Shown here: positions 1 through 6,364 of the stretch, in pieces | How the letters are laid out: each line of letters starts with the position of its first letter | How positions within the stretch are numbered: position 1 is the first letter of the stretch | Source: JACJWR01 sp964627505 | GTDB taxonomy: Bacteria > Actinomycetota > Actinomycetes > S36-B12 > UBA10799 | Direction of reading: 5' to 3' | DNA: 14,340 nucleotides | Assembly: GCA_964627505.1 (NCBI GenBank) | Contig: CAZVKB010000067.1 | Coordinates: 1-14,340, forward strand | Notes under the pieces: model-generated | Database searches by the model: none | Told to the model about the DNA's origin: nothing | Seen by the model: only the letters and a program-made list of their open reading frames with translations | Program-made: the position numbers and the translations under genes

Positions 1-4
1 GCCG

Positions 5-1012
5 TCACCCCTCATCCAGGCGATGATGTCGCCACAGTTGTCCAGCCATACGACCCGCCGCTTGATCCAACTCAACATCGTCGAGGAAGGCGTCCGCTCC
101 AGCGGCCAGGATCATCAAGGCGCAACGTTGCGCCACCGGTGGCAACACCTGCGCAGTGAAGGTGATCTCAGCACCGGGTGAATAGTCAGATGGTCCCGAG
201 GTTTCCGATGCGCCTCGATCCCATGTGACTGCGTCGGCATACTGATGCACTGCCCAGCGCCCGGCTTTGGGCACAAGGCCCGTGACCTCCTGTGTTGCGC
301 GGTGGGCGCGGCACAGCTCCGTGACGTTTCCTGGTCGCTCGAAGCGCTCAGACAACACCTCCCACGCGCGCACTCGACCAAGCAGGAAGGTACGCAGTCC
401 GTCGGTTCCTACCACCGCTGCATCCACCTCAAATCCACGCTTCGTGGGCCACAGTCGGTATGGCTCGATCACGTATTCGCCCACACCGGGTTCCCAAGCC
501 CGGGAGTAGACCAGGTGGATCCGAAAACGCTGATCGATGGCCTCCACCACCGCTGCCACCAACGGATCGGGCTCCCGTCGCCGACGGCGAATCCCCGGGA
601 CGAAGTGGGCATGCAACTTTGCTGTTGCCGCAGCCAGCACCTCATTGTCGGGTTCGCCCTCCAGCATCCGCTCGGCGTACCACAACAACGGGCCGTACAC
701 CCTGGCATCAAAATGTTCCAAACCGAGGAAGTCCGACGCCGAACCGGTGAGCACCACCTGATCGTCATCGGCCTCGCGGTCCCATGCTGCGTCGTCGTCT
801 TGGTCTCGTGGATGCAACGCCAGCAGGCCTCGACCGCCGGCTGCCGGGTTGATCGTGGGAGACACCTCGTAGTCGGTGTACTGGCGAATTTGCACCCGCA
901 ATTCGGAAACGGGGACAGCCAGCGCCGACGCGAGGTCGCCGATGGACATGGTGCCGCCAGCCGCGTGCAGCACCACACATGCCCGTGGAATGCAGGTGCT
1001 GTAGCCGCTCAT
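5..1012 (-). CDS. pafC: PafC-like WYL-domain transcriptional regulator
   Basis: Predicted 335-residue regulator of the PafC type. PafB and PafC together form the WYL-domain activator that controls the LexA-independent DNA-damage response in mycobacteria (family knowledge). In the sequence, an N-terminal winged-helix-like segment (about residues 10-60, with 'GGTMSIGDLASALAVPVSEL') is followed by a linker and a WYL-type beta domain around residues 165-220 ('VYSRAWEPG...VIEPYRLWPTKRGFEVDAAVV'). The eponymous W-Y-L is replaced by F-E-V, as is common in divergent PafC copies. A WCX-like C-terminal part follows. The ATG start overlaps the TGA of the upstream pafB gene as ATGA, which implies translational coupling. 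The stop lies four bases from the window edge; in many actinobacteria tatA and tatC come next, but they are not visible here. The family call is firm; the exact target set is inferred. Confidence 0.83.
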   Translation of the reverse strand: MSGYSTCIPRACVVLHAAGGTMSIGDLASALAVPVSELRVQIRQYTDYEVSPTINPAAGGRGLLALHPRDQDDDAAWDREADDDQVVLTGSASDFLGLEHFDARVYGPLLWYAERMLEGEPDNEVLAAATAKLHAHFVPGIRRRRREPDPLVAAVVEAIDQRFRIHLVYSRAWEPGVGEYVIEPYRLWPTKRGFEVDAAVVGTDGLRTFLLGRVRAWEVLSERFERPGNVTELCRAHRATQEVTGLVPKAGRWAVHQYADAVTWDRGASETSGPSDYSPGAEITFTAQVLPPVAQRCALMILAAGADAFLDDVELDQAAGRMAGQLWRHHRLDEG

Positions 1013-1926
1013 GACTGTTTCGCCAGCGCCCAGCGCAACCGCTGCCGGGCGGCATCTCTGATCGCAGACGGCCCGACGAGGCGCACCCGTGATCCCAATT
1101 CAAAGAGGCGGGCGAAGAAGGCGTCCTGGTTGCTCACCCACACGGTCAACGTCTGCACACCAGCCGAATCCGGGGTGGTGACGGCTACGATCGAACGGGC
1201 GCCGAATAGGTCGATCACATCCGGTACATCTATCTGCGCGGCGTTCACCATCGCTTCCTGCGGCTCATCGAGCGCCCACCGCATCGGATGTCGTGAAGAG
1301 CTGGAAATCGACGTTGTGTGTGCTGCCGTGTCGGGTGCCTCCGGCCTCATCTCCCGGATCTCATCGAGGTAGAAGAACTCCGCCTGTTGCCGGTCCTCCG
1401 CCCAACCTTGCAGCAACCATCTGCCCTGGCTTCTCACCACCTGCGAGGGGTGCACCGTCCGGCGTTCCCCGTGGTAGCGCACATGCAATCGACAGCGAAA
1501 CGCCACGGCATACTGCGCCACTTCCAGGTTGGGCGGCGCTAACGCATCAGTGGCCCACGGCTCGTCGTCGTGATCCGGATCAAGATCGTCGTACACACCG
1601 CCGAGCCCGGCATGACGCGCTACCCGAAGCAATTGCAGGCGTTCCTCAGCCGAGAACACCGTCCGAAAGCGGGAATCGATGCGGACCAGCCGATACCGTG
1701 ACACACCCGGCGCGTACTTCTCGGTGCGGATATCCCAGCCGAGGTCACGCAGGTGGCGCAGATCGCGCCTGAACACCCGCTCTTGGTCCTCGTCCGCACC
1801 GATCAAACCCATCGATTGCTGCAACCGCGAGCGTGGGAAACCACGCTCGCTGCTCGACAGTGCCGCGAGCAGCCTGGCCATGCGCAGATGTTGACCATCG
1901 GCAGGTCGCCCACGCTTGCCGGCCAT
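1009..1926 (-). CDS. pafB: PafB-like WYL-domain transcriptional regulator
   Basis: Predicted 305-residue partner of PafC. It opens with a basic tail (MAGKRGRPAD) and a winged helix-turn-helix (about residues 12-80: 'RMARLLAALSSSERGFPRSRLQQ...RVFRRDLRHLRDLGWDI'). The WYL domain follows ('VRYHGERRTVHPSQVV...GRWLLQGWAEDRQQAEFFYLDEI'), with W-L-L in place of W-Y-L, and then a WCX-like C-terminus. A further in-frame start exists at 1977, but I chose the ATG at 1926 because a GGGGAG Shine-Dalgarno sits five bases upstream and the extra 17 residues look non-native. In the best-known arrangement pafA (Pup ligase) lies directly upstream on the same strand. Here the upstream gene is a divergent lipoprotein, so pafBC is separated from pafA. 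Family call confident; regulation by single-stranded DNA is inferred from homologues. Confidence 0.85.
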   Translation of the reverse strand: MAGKRGRPADGQHLRMARLLAALSSSERGFPRSRLQQSMGLIGADEDQERVFRRDLRHLRDLGWDIRTEKYAPGVSRYRLVRIDSRFRTVFSAEERLQLLRVARHAGLGGVYDDLDPDHDDEPWATDALAPPNLEVAQYAVAFRCRLHVRYHGERRTVHPSQVVRSQGRWLLQGWAEDRQQAEFFYLDEIREMRPEAPDTAAHTTSISSSSRHPMRWALDEPQEAMVNAAQIDVPDVIDLFGARSIVAVTTPDSAGVQTLTVWVSNQDAFFARLFELGSRVRLVGPSAIRDAARQRLRWALAKQS

Positions 1927-2255
1927 CTGAACTCCCCTCAGCTGAGATCGACCGGCGATACCACCGGACCTCACCATCTCTCACCAGTCTGCCCCATCGC
2001 GACATCCGAATTGTGTCACCGGCATCAGTCATAACGGAACTTGTCAACAAGCCACCGGTTCCGCAGTGTGCTGATCATGGCCGGCTTCACGCCAGCGCAA
2101 GCGATCTGCCAGATCCGCACCCGGCGCAGCCCGTCCGCGCTGTTCAACGAGCACTTCGTGGATTAGCTGTTGGCGAATGGCTCGGCAGCCGTCGCCGAAA
2201 ATGTGGCGGCCTAAGTCGTGGCAAGGGGCGACTCCTGCCGTTGGTACCCAATACT
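1927..2255. other. Divergent intergenic region between pafB and the lipoprotein operon
   Basis: About 330 bases with no gene I can support. It should hold the promoters of both flanking units. A 12-base near-palindrome CTTGTCAACAAG lies at 2040-2051; on the minus strand it contains a perfect TTGACA, but I find no matching -10 at 16-18 bases. Near the right end AATACT (2250-2255) is the only -10-like hexamer in front of the lipoprotein gene. A 29-codon plus-strand frame (2077-2166) and a minus-strand open frame have protein-like composition, but neither has a convincing start or ribosome-binding site. No LexA box (GAAC-N4-GTTC) was seen. Confidence 0.6.
2040..2051. repeat. Short palindrome CTTGT-CA-ACAAG, possible operator
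   Basis: Perfect five-base arms around a two-base centre, lying 114 bases upstream of the pafB start and about 200 bases upstream of the lipoprotein operon. The minus strand reads CTTGTTGACAAG and so includes a TTGACA hexamer. It could be an operator or a -35 element; the absence of a spaced -10 box keeps the call weak. Confidence 0.25.
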
Positions 2256-3506
2256 GTGTCCGATGTGAGCATACGACGCAGTACCCTCGCCACTTTTGCC
2301 GTCGCCACCGCAGTGGGAGTCCTCGCAGCAGGCTGCGCAGGTGGCGCTGGTTCCTCATCGGAGAGCTCTCCGATGCCCTCCTACGAGACCCCAGCCGCCT
2401 CGTACTCGCCCCCGGCCGACAACCAGGTGACGCCACCCGGCGACATCCTGCTCAACAGCGTCGAACCCGATGCCGGCGTCACGCCCGTGGTGGAATTTTT
2501 GCAGTCGGCTAAGGCCTCGATCGACATTTCCACCTATCGCATTGACTCTGACTTCACAGCCGTGGTGGACCCGCTCGCCCAAGCCGCAGCAAATGGCATC
2601 CCGGTGCGGATCTCCATCTCGCGGCAATTGGTGGGGCAACCGAATCCGCCCGAGGGTAATGCCACGCAAATCAAGCAGGCCGAGGCGCTGCGGGCGCGTG
2701 GGTTGCAGGTAGAACTGTCACGGCCGGAATTCCACTATGGCCACGAGAAGTCGATCACCATCGACGCCGGCACGCCCAACGGCAAGGTCATGGTGTCGGA
2801 CTGGAATCTGCAGGCCTCCTACTTCGGGCCCAACAGTTACGGTCCGGTGGGGGCACGTGGGTTCGCTGTAGTGGACTCCAACCCGGACGACGTAGCGATG
2901 ATCGCCGCCTACTTCAACGCCAACTGGCCGCCGTACACCGATTGGCCGGTGTCGAATCGGGCGAGTCTGTTGTGGAGTCCCAGCGGTGTCGGTTTCTCGC
3001 CGGTGGGCAACAGCATCACCGACATGAAGGCGTTCGTGCGAAACTCCAAAAAGACCCTCGACATTTATGCCGAGATGATCCAGGACGATTCGTTCATCCT
3101 GGCCGAGGTGATCGATCGGGCCAAGGCCGGTGTGCGGGTGCGGGTGATCGCGAACTCGTCGGGCCAGTCCGCCGCCGTGGTCGAGTCGCTGCGCCAAGCA
3201 GGCGCCGAAGTGGTGTTCGACCCCACCAACGCTTCCGCCCCAGATGCCGTGATGTTTGTGCACTCGAAGTCCATGGTCGCCGATTACGGAGCCAGCGACC
3301 AGGTGGCATTCGTAGGATCGCAGAACCAATTCATCAACGAGTCGTTGGAAGCAATCCTGGAGTTGGGCACCTGGGTGAAGGACCCCAAGTCAATTGAGAC
3401 CATCCACAACACCTTCAACACCGACTTCTCCCGCAGCACCTCGACCCAAGCATCGCCGTCGCCATCAGCCAGCGCATCAGCGAGCCCATCGGCGAGCAAG
3501 AATTGA
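2256..3506 (+). CDS. Phospholipase D superfamily lipoprotein (first of tandem pair)
   Basis: Predicted 416-residue exported PLD-fold protein. Numbering from the GTG at 2256, the signal peptide is MSDVSIRRSTLATFAVATAV, followed by a lipobox LAAGC with the lipidated cysteine at residue 27. The R-R before the hydrophobic stretch makes Tat export possible. A Ser/Pro linker leads to two PLD half-sites. HKD motif 1 is H163-E-K165...D170, followed by V-S-D-W-N. HKD motif 2 is H336-S-K338...D343, followed by G-S-Q-N. Two HKD motifs form one active site, with a phosphohistidine intermediate, in phospholipases, cardiolipin synthases and Nuc-type nucleases. The tail after motif 2 reads ESLEAILELG, lacking the Asn/Glu pair kept in the next gene. 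The C-terminus is a Ser/Ala/Pro tail (about 3448-3500). No Shine-Dalgarno precedes either GTG (2256 or 2265), so the exact start is uncertain. Substrate (phospholipid or nucleic acid) cannot be told. Confidence 0.85.
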   Translation: MSDVSIRRSTLATFAVATAVGVLAAGCAGGAGSSSESSPMPSYETPAASYSPPADNQVTPPGDILLNSVEPDAGVTPVVEFLQSAKASIDISTYRIDSDFTAVVDPLAQAAANGIPVRISISRQLVGQPNPPEGNATQIKQAEALRARGLQVELSRPEFHYGHEKSITIDAGTPNGKVMVSDWNLQASYFGPNSYGPVGARGFAVVDSNPDDVAMIAAYFNANWPPYTDWPVSNRASLLWSPSGVGFSPVGNSITDMKAFVRNSKKTLDIYAEMIQDDSFILAEVIDRAKAGVRVRVIANSSGQSAAVVESLRQAGAEVVFDPTNASAPDAVMFVHSKSMVADYGASDQVAFVGSQNQFINESLEAILELGTWVKDPKSIETIHNTFNTDFSRSTSTQASPSPSASASASPSASKN

Positions 3507-3517
3507 TCGGCGCCTCG

Positions 3518-4651
3518 ATGCGCCTGCACGGATCCTGGCGATCCATCGTCGTTGTGGGCGCATTCACGATGGCGGTGCTGGCAGGCTGCACTAGTTCCGG
3601 CGGTGCCGACACCAGCGGATTGCCGGCGGGTGCACAGCCGTCCGCAGATATGAACCTGGCCATGATCGTGCCCGACGACGGCGTGGATCCAGTGGTGCAG
3701 TTGATAGACAACGCGCAAACCTCAGTGGCTATCGGCACATATGACATCGACCCCGAGTATGACGATGTGATCGACGCCCTGCTGCGCGCCCAGGCCCGCG
3801 GCGTGGACGTGCGGGTGATGGACTCGGCTACTACCTTCCCTTTGGACAAGCCGCAACTTAATGCGCAGGACGTCGCCGCATTGCAGGCCAAGGGCCTCAA
3901 CGCCCAGCTGAGCAACCCGGAGTTCAGTTACTACCACGCCAAGTTCGTCCTGGTCGATGCTGGCACTCCAAGCGCGCAGGCTTTGGTGAGCGATTTCAAT
4001 TTCGCCGCCTCCTATTTCGGTCCCGATCCCAACAACCCGACCGAGGGTGGTACTCGCGGGATGGCTGTCTTGGCCACCAACCCAGACGATGTGGCCGAAA
4101 TCGCGGCGTACTACGAAGCTGATTGGCCACCGTTTTCGCAATGGCCGGCCTCGGATCGACCCAACGTGATCTGGTCTCCTAGCGAGGACACATTCACCAA
4201 CCCCGGCACCTCGGACGAGGCCATGAAATCCTTCATCACCGGAGCCAAAGATACGCTCGACATCTACGCCCAACAGTTCCCGGTGAATTCCGAGTTGCTC
4301 GCTCCCATCGAAGCGGCAGCCAAGAAGGGTGTGAAGGTGCGCATTGTGGCCAACAAGGTGGGCTTCGACAAAGCTGTGGCCGACGCTTTGCAGCCACTTG
4401 GGGTCGAAATCCAACTCGATCCGAGTGCACCCACCAACGACGGTCGGACCATGTATGTCCACACCAAAACGATGGTGGCCGACGGCAACACCGATCGTGC
4501 CGTGGCCTATGTGGGCTCGATCAACCCCTTCCTGCAGGAGTCGCTCAACACCGAACGGGAGCTGGGCGTGCTGGTCACCGATCAGCCCTCCATCAGGCGA
4601 ATTCTGGACACCTTCAACCGAGACTTTGCGAGCGGAACGGCCCAACCATGA
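3518..4651 (+). CDS. Phospholipase D superfamily lipoprotein (second of tandem pair)
   Basis: Predicted 377-residue lipoprotein, clearly paralogous to the preceding gene: both have a 'SYFGP' block, a 'NPDDVA-IAAY' helix, 'WPP' and 'WSPS' at matching places. The signal peptide MRLHGSWRSIVVVGAFTMA ends in a canonical lipobox VLAGC (Cys24) without twin arginines, so Sec export is likely. HKD 1 is H140-A-K142...D147, followed by V-S-D-F-N. HKD 2 is H315-T-K317...D322, followed by G-S-I-N and the conserved ES..N.E.ELG tail, so all expected active-site residues are present. The start is the ATG at 3518, eleven bases after the previous stop; an in-frame TTG at 3503 would overlap that stop but gives a worse signal peptide. 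The downstream deaminase gene starts within its stop codon (ATGA). It probably acts on the outer face of the membrane; substrate unknown. Confidence 0.87.
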   Translation: MRLHGSWRSIVVVGAFTMAVLAGCTSSGGADTSGLPAGAQPSADMNLAMIVPDDGVDPVVQLIDNAQTSVAIGTYDIDPEYDDVIDALLRAQARGVDVRVMDSATTFPLDKPQLNAQDVAALQAKGLNAQLSNPEFSYYHAKFVLVDAGTPSAQALVSDFNFAASYFGPDPNNPTEGGTRGMAVLATNPDDVAEIAAYYEADWPPFSQWPASDRPNVIWSPSEDTFTNPGTSDEAMKSFITGAKDTLDIYAQQFPVNSELLAPIEAAAKKGVKVRIVANKVGFDKAVADALQPLGVEIQLDPSAPTNDGRTMYVHTKTMVADGNTDRAVAYVGSINPFLQESLNTERELGVLVTDQPSIRRILDTFNRDFASGTAQP

Positions 4652-6036
4652 CCCAGCGCACACCATCCCGAATTCCCGCGTTTTCCCGGCGAGCCCTCTT
4701 ACAGTGGGGGGCGGCGACTTCGGGTGCAGTGACACTGGCGGCCTGCGGTTCTTCCGGGTCGTCCAGTTCTTCGGCATCCGCCTCGGCATCACCCACGCCC
4801 AACCCCACCCTGACCCAGCCATCGTTGACCCAGGTGAACAACGCCGAGGAGGCCGGGGAATTGGTGGAGTGGGGAGCGCTGCAGGCCGCGAACGCTGGGA
4901 GTTATGGTATCGCGGGGGCGCTGATCGAAAATTCCACCGGCAAGGTGCTGCAGTGGATCCCCAACCGGGTGGTCAAGACCGTGGACCAGGCGGTGGCGAA
5001 CGTGGCGGGGACGTCGTTCACCTATGACCCAACGGCCCACGGGGAGCGGCAACTTGTGTATTGGTACTTCGCCAACAAAGCCACTTTGAACCTGCCGGAA
5101 CCCGGTCAACTCACCGTGGTGACGTCGCTGGATCCTTGCGCCATGTGCACCGGCACGCTGCTCACAGCCGGCATTAACGCGGCTGTGGTAGCCATGGACA
5201 CGTTCAGCGGCATCAATTTCAACAGTTCCGGCACCTTCGAGGATCTGCCCGTTGGCCCGCGTGAGTTGGCGTTGTCGACATTCGGCTATTACGCCGTTGA
5301 TGGCGGACGGGCGTTTCAGGGCTCACCCAGCGTCGTTTTTCACCAGTCGGCATTGGATCAGGCCACCTTCGAGGGTTGCGAGACGATCTATCAGAACAGT
5401 GCCGGGGGAGTGCGGGATGCACGCAAGCAAACGGGGATCGATCCGACGAAGCTGAGCAATCCGGCCTCCGACCCAACTGCTGGTCCAGTCGTGGCTGCAT
5501 ATCAGGCGGTGTATCCGGGAGCTTTTTCGCTGCAGTTGGCTGATTTCCGCAGTCCCGATGCCGCCCTGCGTCAGGTATTGGAAGATCTGCGTGCAGCGAC
5601 GCCTGACGCCACCAACGCGGTCGCCTACATCGATCCGTTCGGAAACCTTCTGTGTGCCTCGGCCAACACTCCGGCCGTCAGCCCGGTGGCCACTGCCATG
5701 ATGAACGTCGCGCAGATGTACTCGGTGACGCGATTCAACCTGGTGAACGACCCGGCCACCGTGCAGATCGCTCAACAGACACTCACGAGCCCAAAATTCG
5801 GCACCTTCGTCTGGCTCGACGCACCCGATCCAAATGCCACCACCACTGTGGAGGACTTGGGTGTGTATGGCTCAACAGTGGAAAGCGCATTGCCGCAGAC
5901 TCAGCCGAGCAACTTTCAGTACTACAACCCGCCGGTGAAAGGCACAATCGCCGAACTACGGCAGGTGATCTCGGCGCTGCCGCCGTTGTACTCGCAGTTG
6001 ATCAAGATCGACCCGCAGCAGGTGGCGGGCGGGTAG
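4648..6036 (+). CDS. Tat-exported lipoprotein with cytidine/CMP-deaminase-type zinc domain
   Basis: Predicted 462-residue protein. The signal peptide carries the twin-arginine motif S13-R14-R15-A-L-L and a lipobox TLAAC (Cys33), then a Ser/Ala/Pro linker (about 34-55). The deaminase domain (about 60-195) has the zinc/catalytic signature H131-G-E133 and, 30 residues on, P163-C164-A-M-C167 followed by TGTLLTAGI. H131, C164 and C167 should bind zinc and E133 shuttle the proton, as in TadA, guanine and dCMP deaminases; Gly replaces the usual Ala of HAE. Tat export fits a protein folded around its metal in the cytoplasm. Residues about 320-420 look like a second, degenerate deaminase repeat without ligands. 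The family is usually cytoplasmic and 130-200 residues long, so the size and location are odd. ATGA overlap with the PLD gene indicates one operon. Substrate (nucleoside, base or other amino-heterocycle) is unknown. Confidence 0.8.
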   Translation: MTQRTPSRIPAFSRRALLQWGAATSGAVTLAACGSSGSSSSSASASASPTPNPTLTQPSLTQVNNAEEAGELVEWGALQAANAGSYGIAGALIENSTGKVLQWIPNRVVKTVDQAVANVAGTSFTYDPTAHGERQLVYWYFANKATLNLPEPGQLTVVTSLDPCAMCTGTLLTAGINAAVVAMDTFSGINFNSSGTFEDLPVGPRELALSTFGYYAVDGGRAFQGSPSVVFHQSALDQATFEGCETIYQNSAGGVRDARKQTGIDPTKLSNPASDPTAGPVVAAYQAVYPGAFSLQLADFRSPDAALRQVLEDLRAATPDATNAVAYIDPFGNLLCASANTPAVSPVATAMMNVAQMYSVTRFNLVNDPATVQIAQQTLTSPKFGTFVWLDAPDPNATTTVEDLGVYGSTVESALPQTQPSNFQYYNPPVKGTIAELRQVISALPPLYSQLIKIDPQQVAGG

Positions 6037-6046
6037 TCGTCGACGG

Positions 6047-6081
6047 TGGCAACTCTGTGCGGTGCCATCTATGCTCATCCC
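6047..6081 (+). promoter_or_regulatory. Putative leaderless promoter of the TfoX-C gene
   Basis: A strong -10 hexamer TATGCT (6070-6075) lies exactly six bases before the GTG at 6082, so transcription would begin at or next to the start codon. A weak -35-like TGGCAA (6047-6052) is 17 bases upstream of it. No Shine-Dalgarno precedes the GTG. Leaderless mRNAs are common in actinobacteria. Confidence 0.5.
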
Positions 6082-6342
6082 GTGACTGCCGAAGCTGAAG
6101 ACCTCACCAAACTTCCCAACATCGGGCCAGTGTTGGCTGGTCGGCTGGCTGACATCGGTGTCACCTCTGCCGCGCAACTGCGTGGTTTAGGTGCTGTGGC
6201 TGCGGTGCAGGAGATCATGGCCGTGGACGATCCAGCCTGCTACAACACGCTCTACGCCCTACAAGGGGCAATTGAAGGTGTCCGGTGGCACGATCTCCCC
6301 GTTGCCACGCGTGAGCGGTTGAAGTTGGAACTGCACACCTGA
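6082..6342 (+). CDS. TfoX C-terminal domain-like small protein
   Basis: Predicted 86-residue cytoplasmic protein consisting almost wholly of a TfoX C-terminal (helix-hairpin-helix-like) domain: 'LTKLPNIGPVLAGRLADIGVTSAAQLRGLGA' followed by 'NTLYALQGAIEGVRWHDLP' and a short Leu-rich end. In Haemophilus-type TfoX this module follows an N-terminal domain and the protein promotes competence gene expression; stand-alone C-domains are widespread and of unknown role, with DNA or protein binding presumed. A GTG at 6046 would add 12 residues, but I prefer 6082, where TATGCT stands six bases upstream and the domain begins almost at once. It lies 45 bases after the lipoprotein operon but seems to have its own promoter. 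Its stop codon forms part of a hairpin shared with the convergent gene. Confidence 0.75.
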   Translation: MTAEAEDLTKLPNIGPVLAGRLADIGVTSAAQLRGLGAVAAVQEIMAVDDPACYNTLYALQGAIEGVRWHDLPVATRERLKLELHT

Positions 6343-6364
6343 TCGTCCGGGCGCGGCGATCAGG
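6338..6364. terminator. Bidirectional hairpin spanning both convergent stop codons
   Basis: Perfect 8-base arms CCTGATCG (6338-6345) and CGATCAGG (6357-6364). After a one-base bulge the loop can extend with CCG/CGG (6347-6349/6354-6356) around GGCG. The TGA of the TfoX-C gene and the stop of the diguanylate cyclase lie inside the two arms, so one hairpin serves both transcripts. There is no U-tract on either side, so classic intrinsic termination is not assured. Confidence 0.55.

Noticed and set aside
245..1372. Long plus-strand frame opposite pafB and pafC
   Set aside because: It is antisense to two recognised genes, rich in Arg/His/Cys/Gln, has no domain signature, and reflects GC-rich codon bias.
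1833..2255. N-terminal extension of the first PLD lipoprotein back to 1833
   Set aside because: The extension would bury the signal peptide 140 residues inside the protein and overlaps pafB; the GTG at 2256 or 2265 is the sensible start.
2044..2436. Minus-strand 130-codon frame at the start of the lipoprotein operon
   Set aside because: Its start lies within the plus-strand signal-peptide region, and inside the intergenic part only a late GTG giving about 36 codons is available, without a Shine-Dalgarno.
3448..3500. Repetitive DNA encoding Ser/Ala/Pro
   Set aside because: The repeats are imperfect triplet-based linker codons, not a clean tandem repeat or CRISPR-like array; no sign of slippage control.
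3722..4822. 366-codon minus-strand frame over the second PLD gene
   Set aside because: Antisense shadow; the plus strand has a signal peptide and both HKD motifs.
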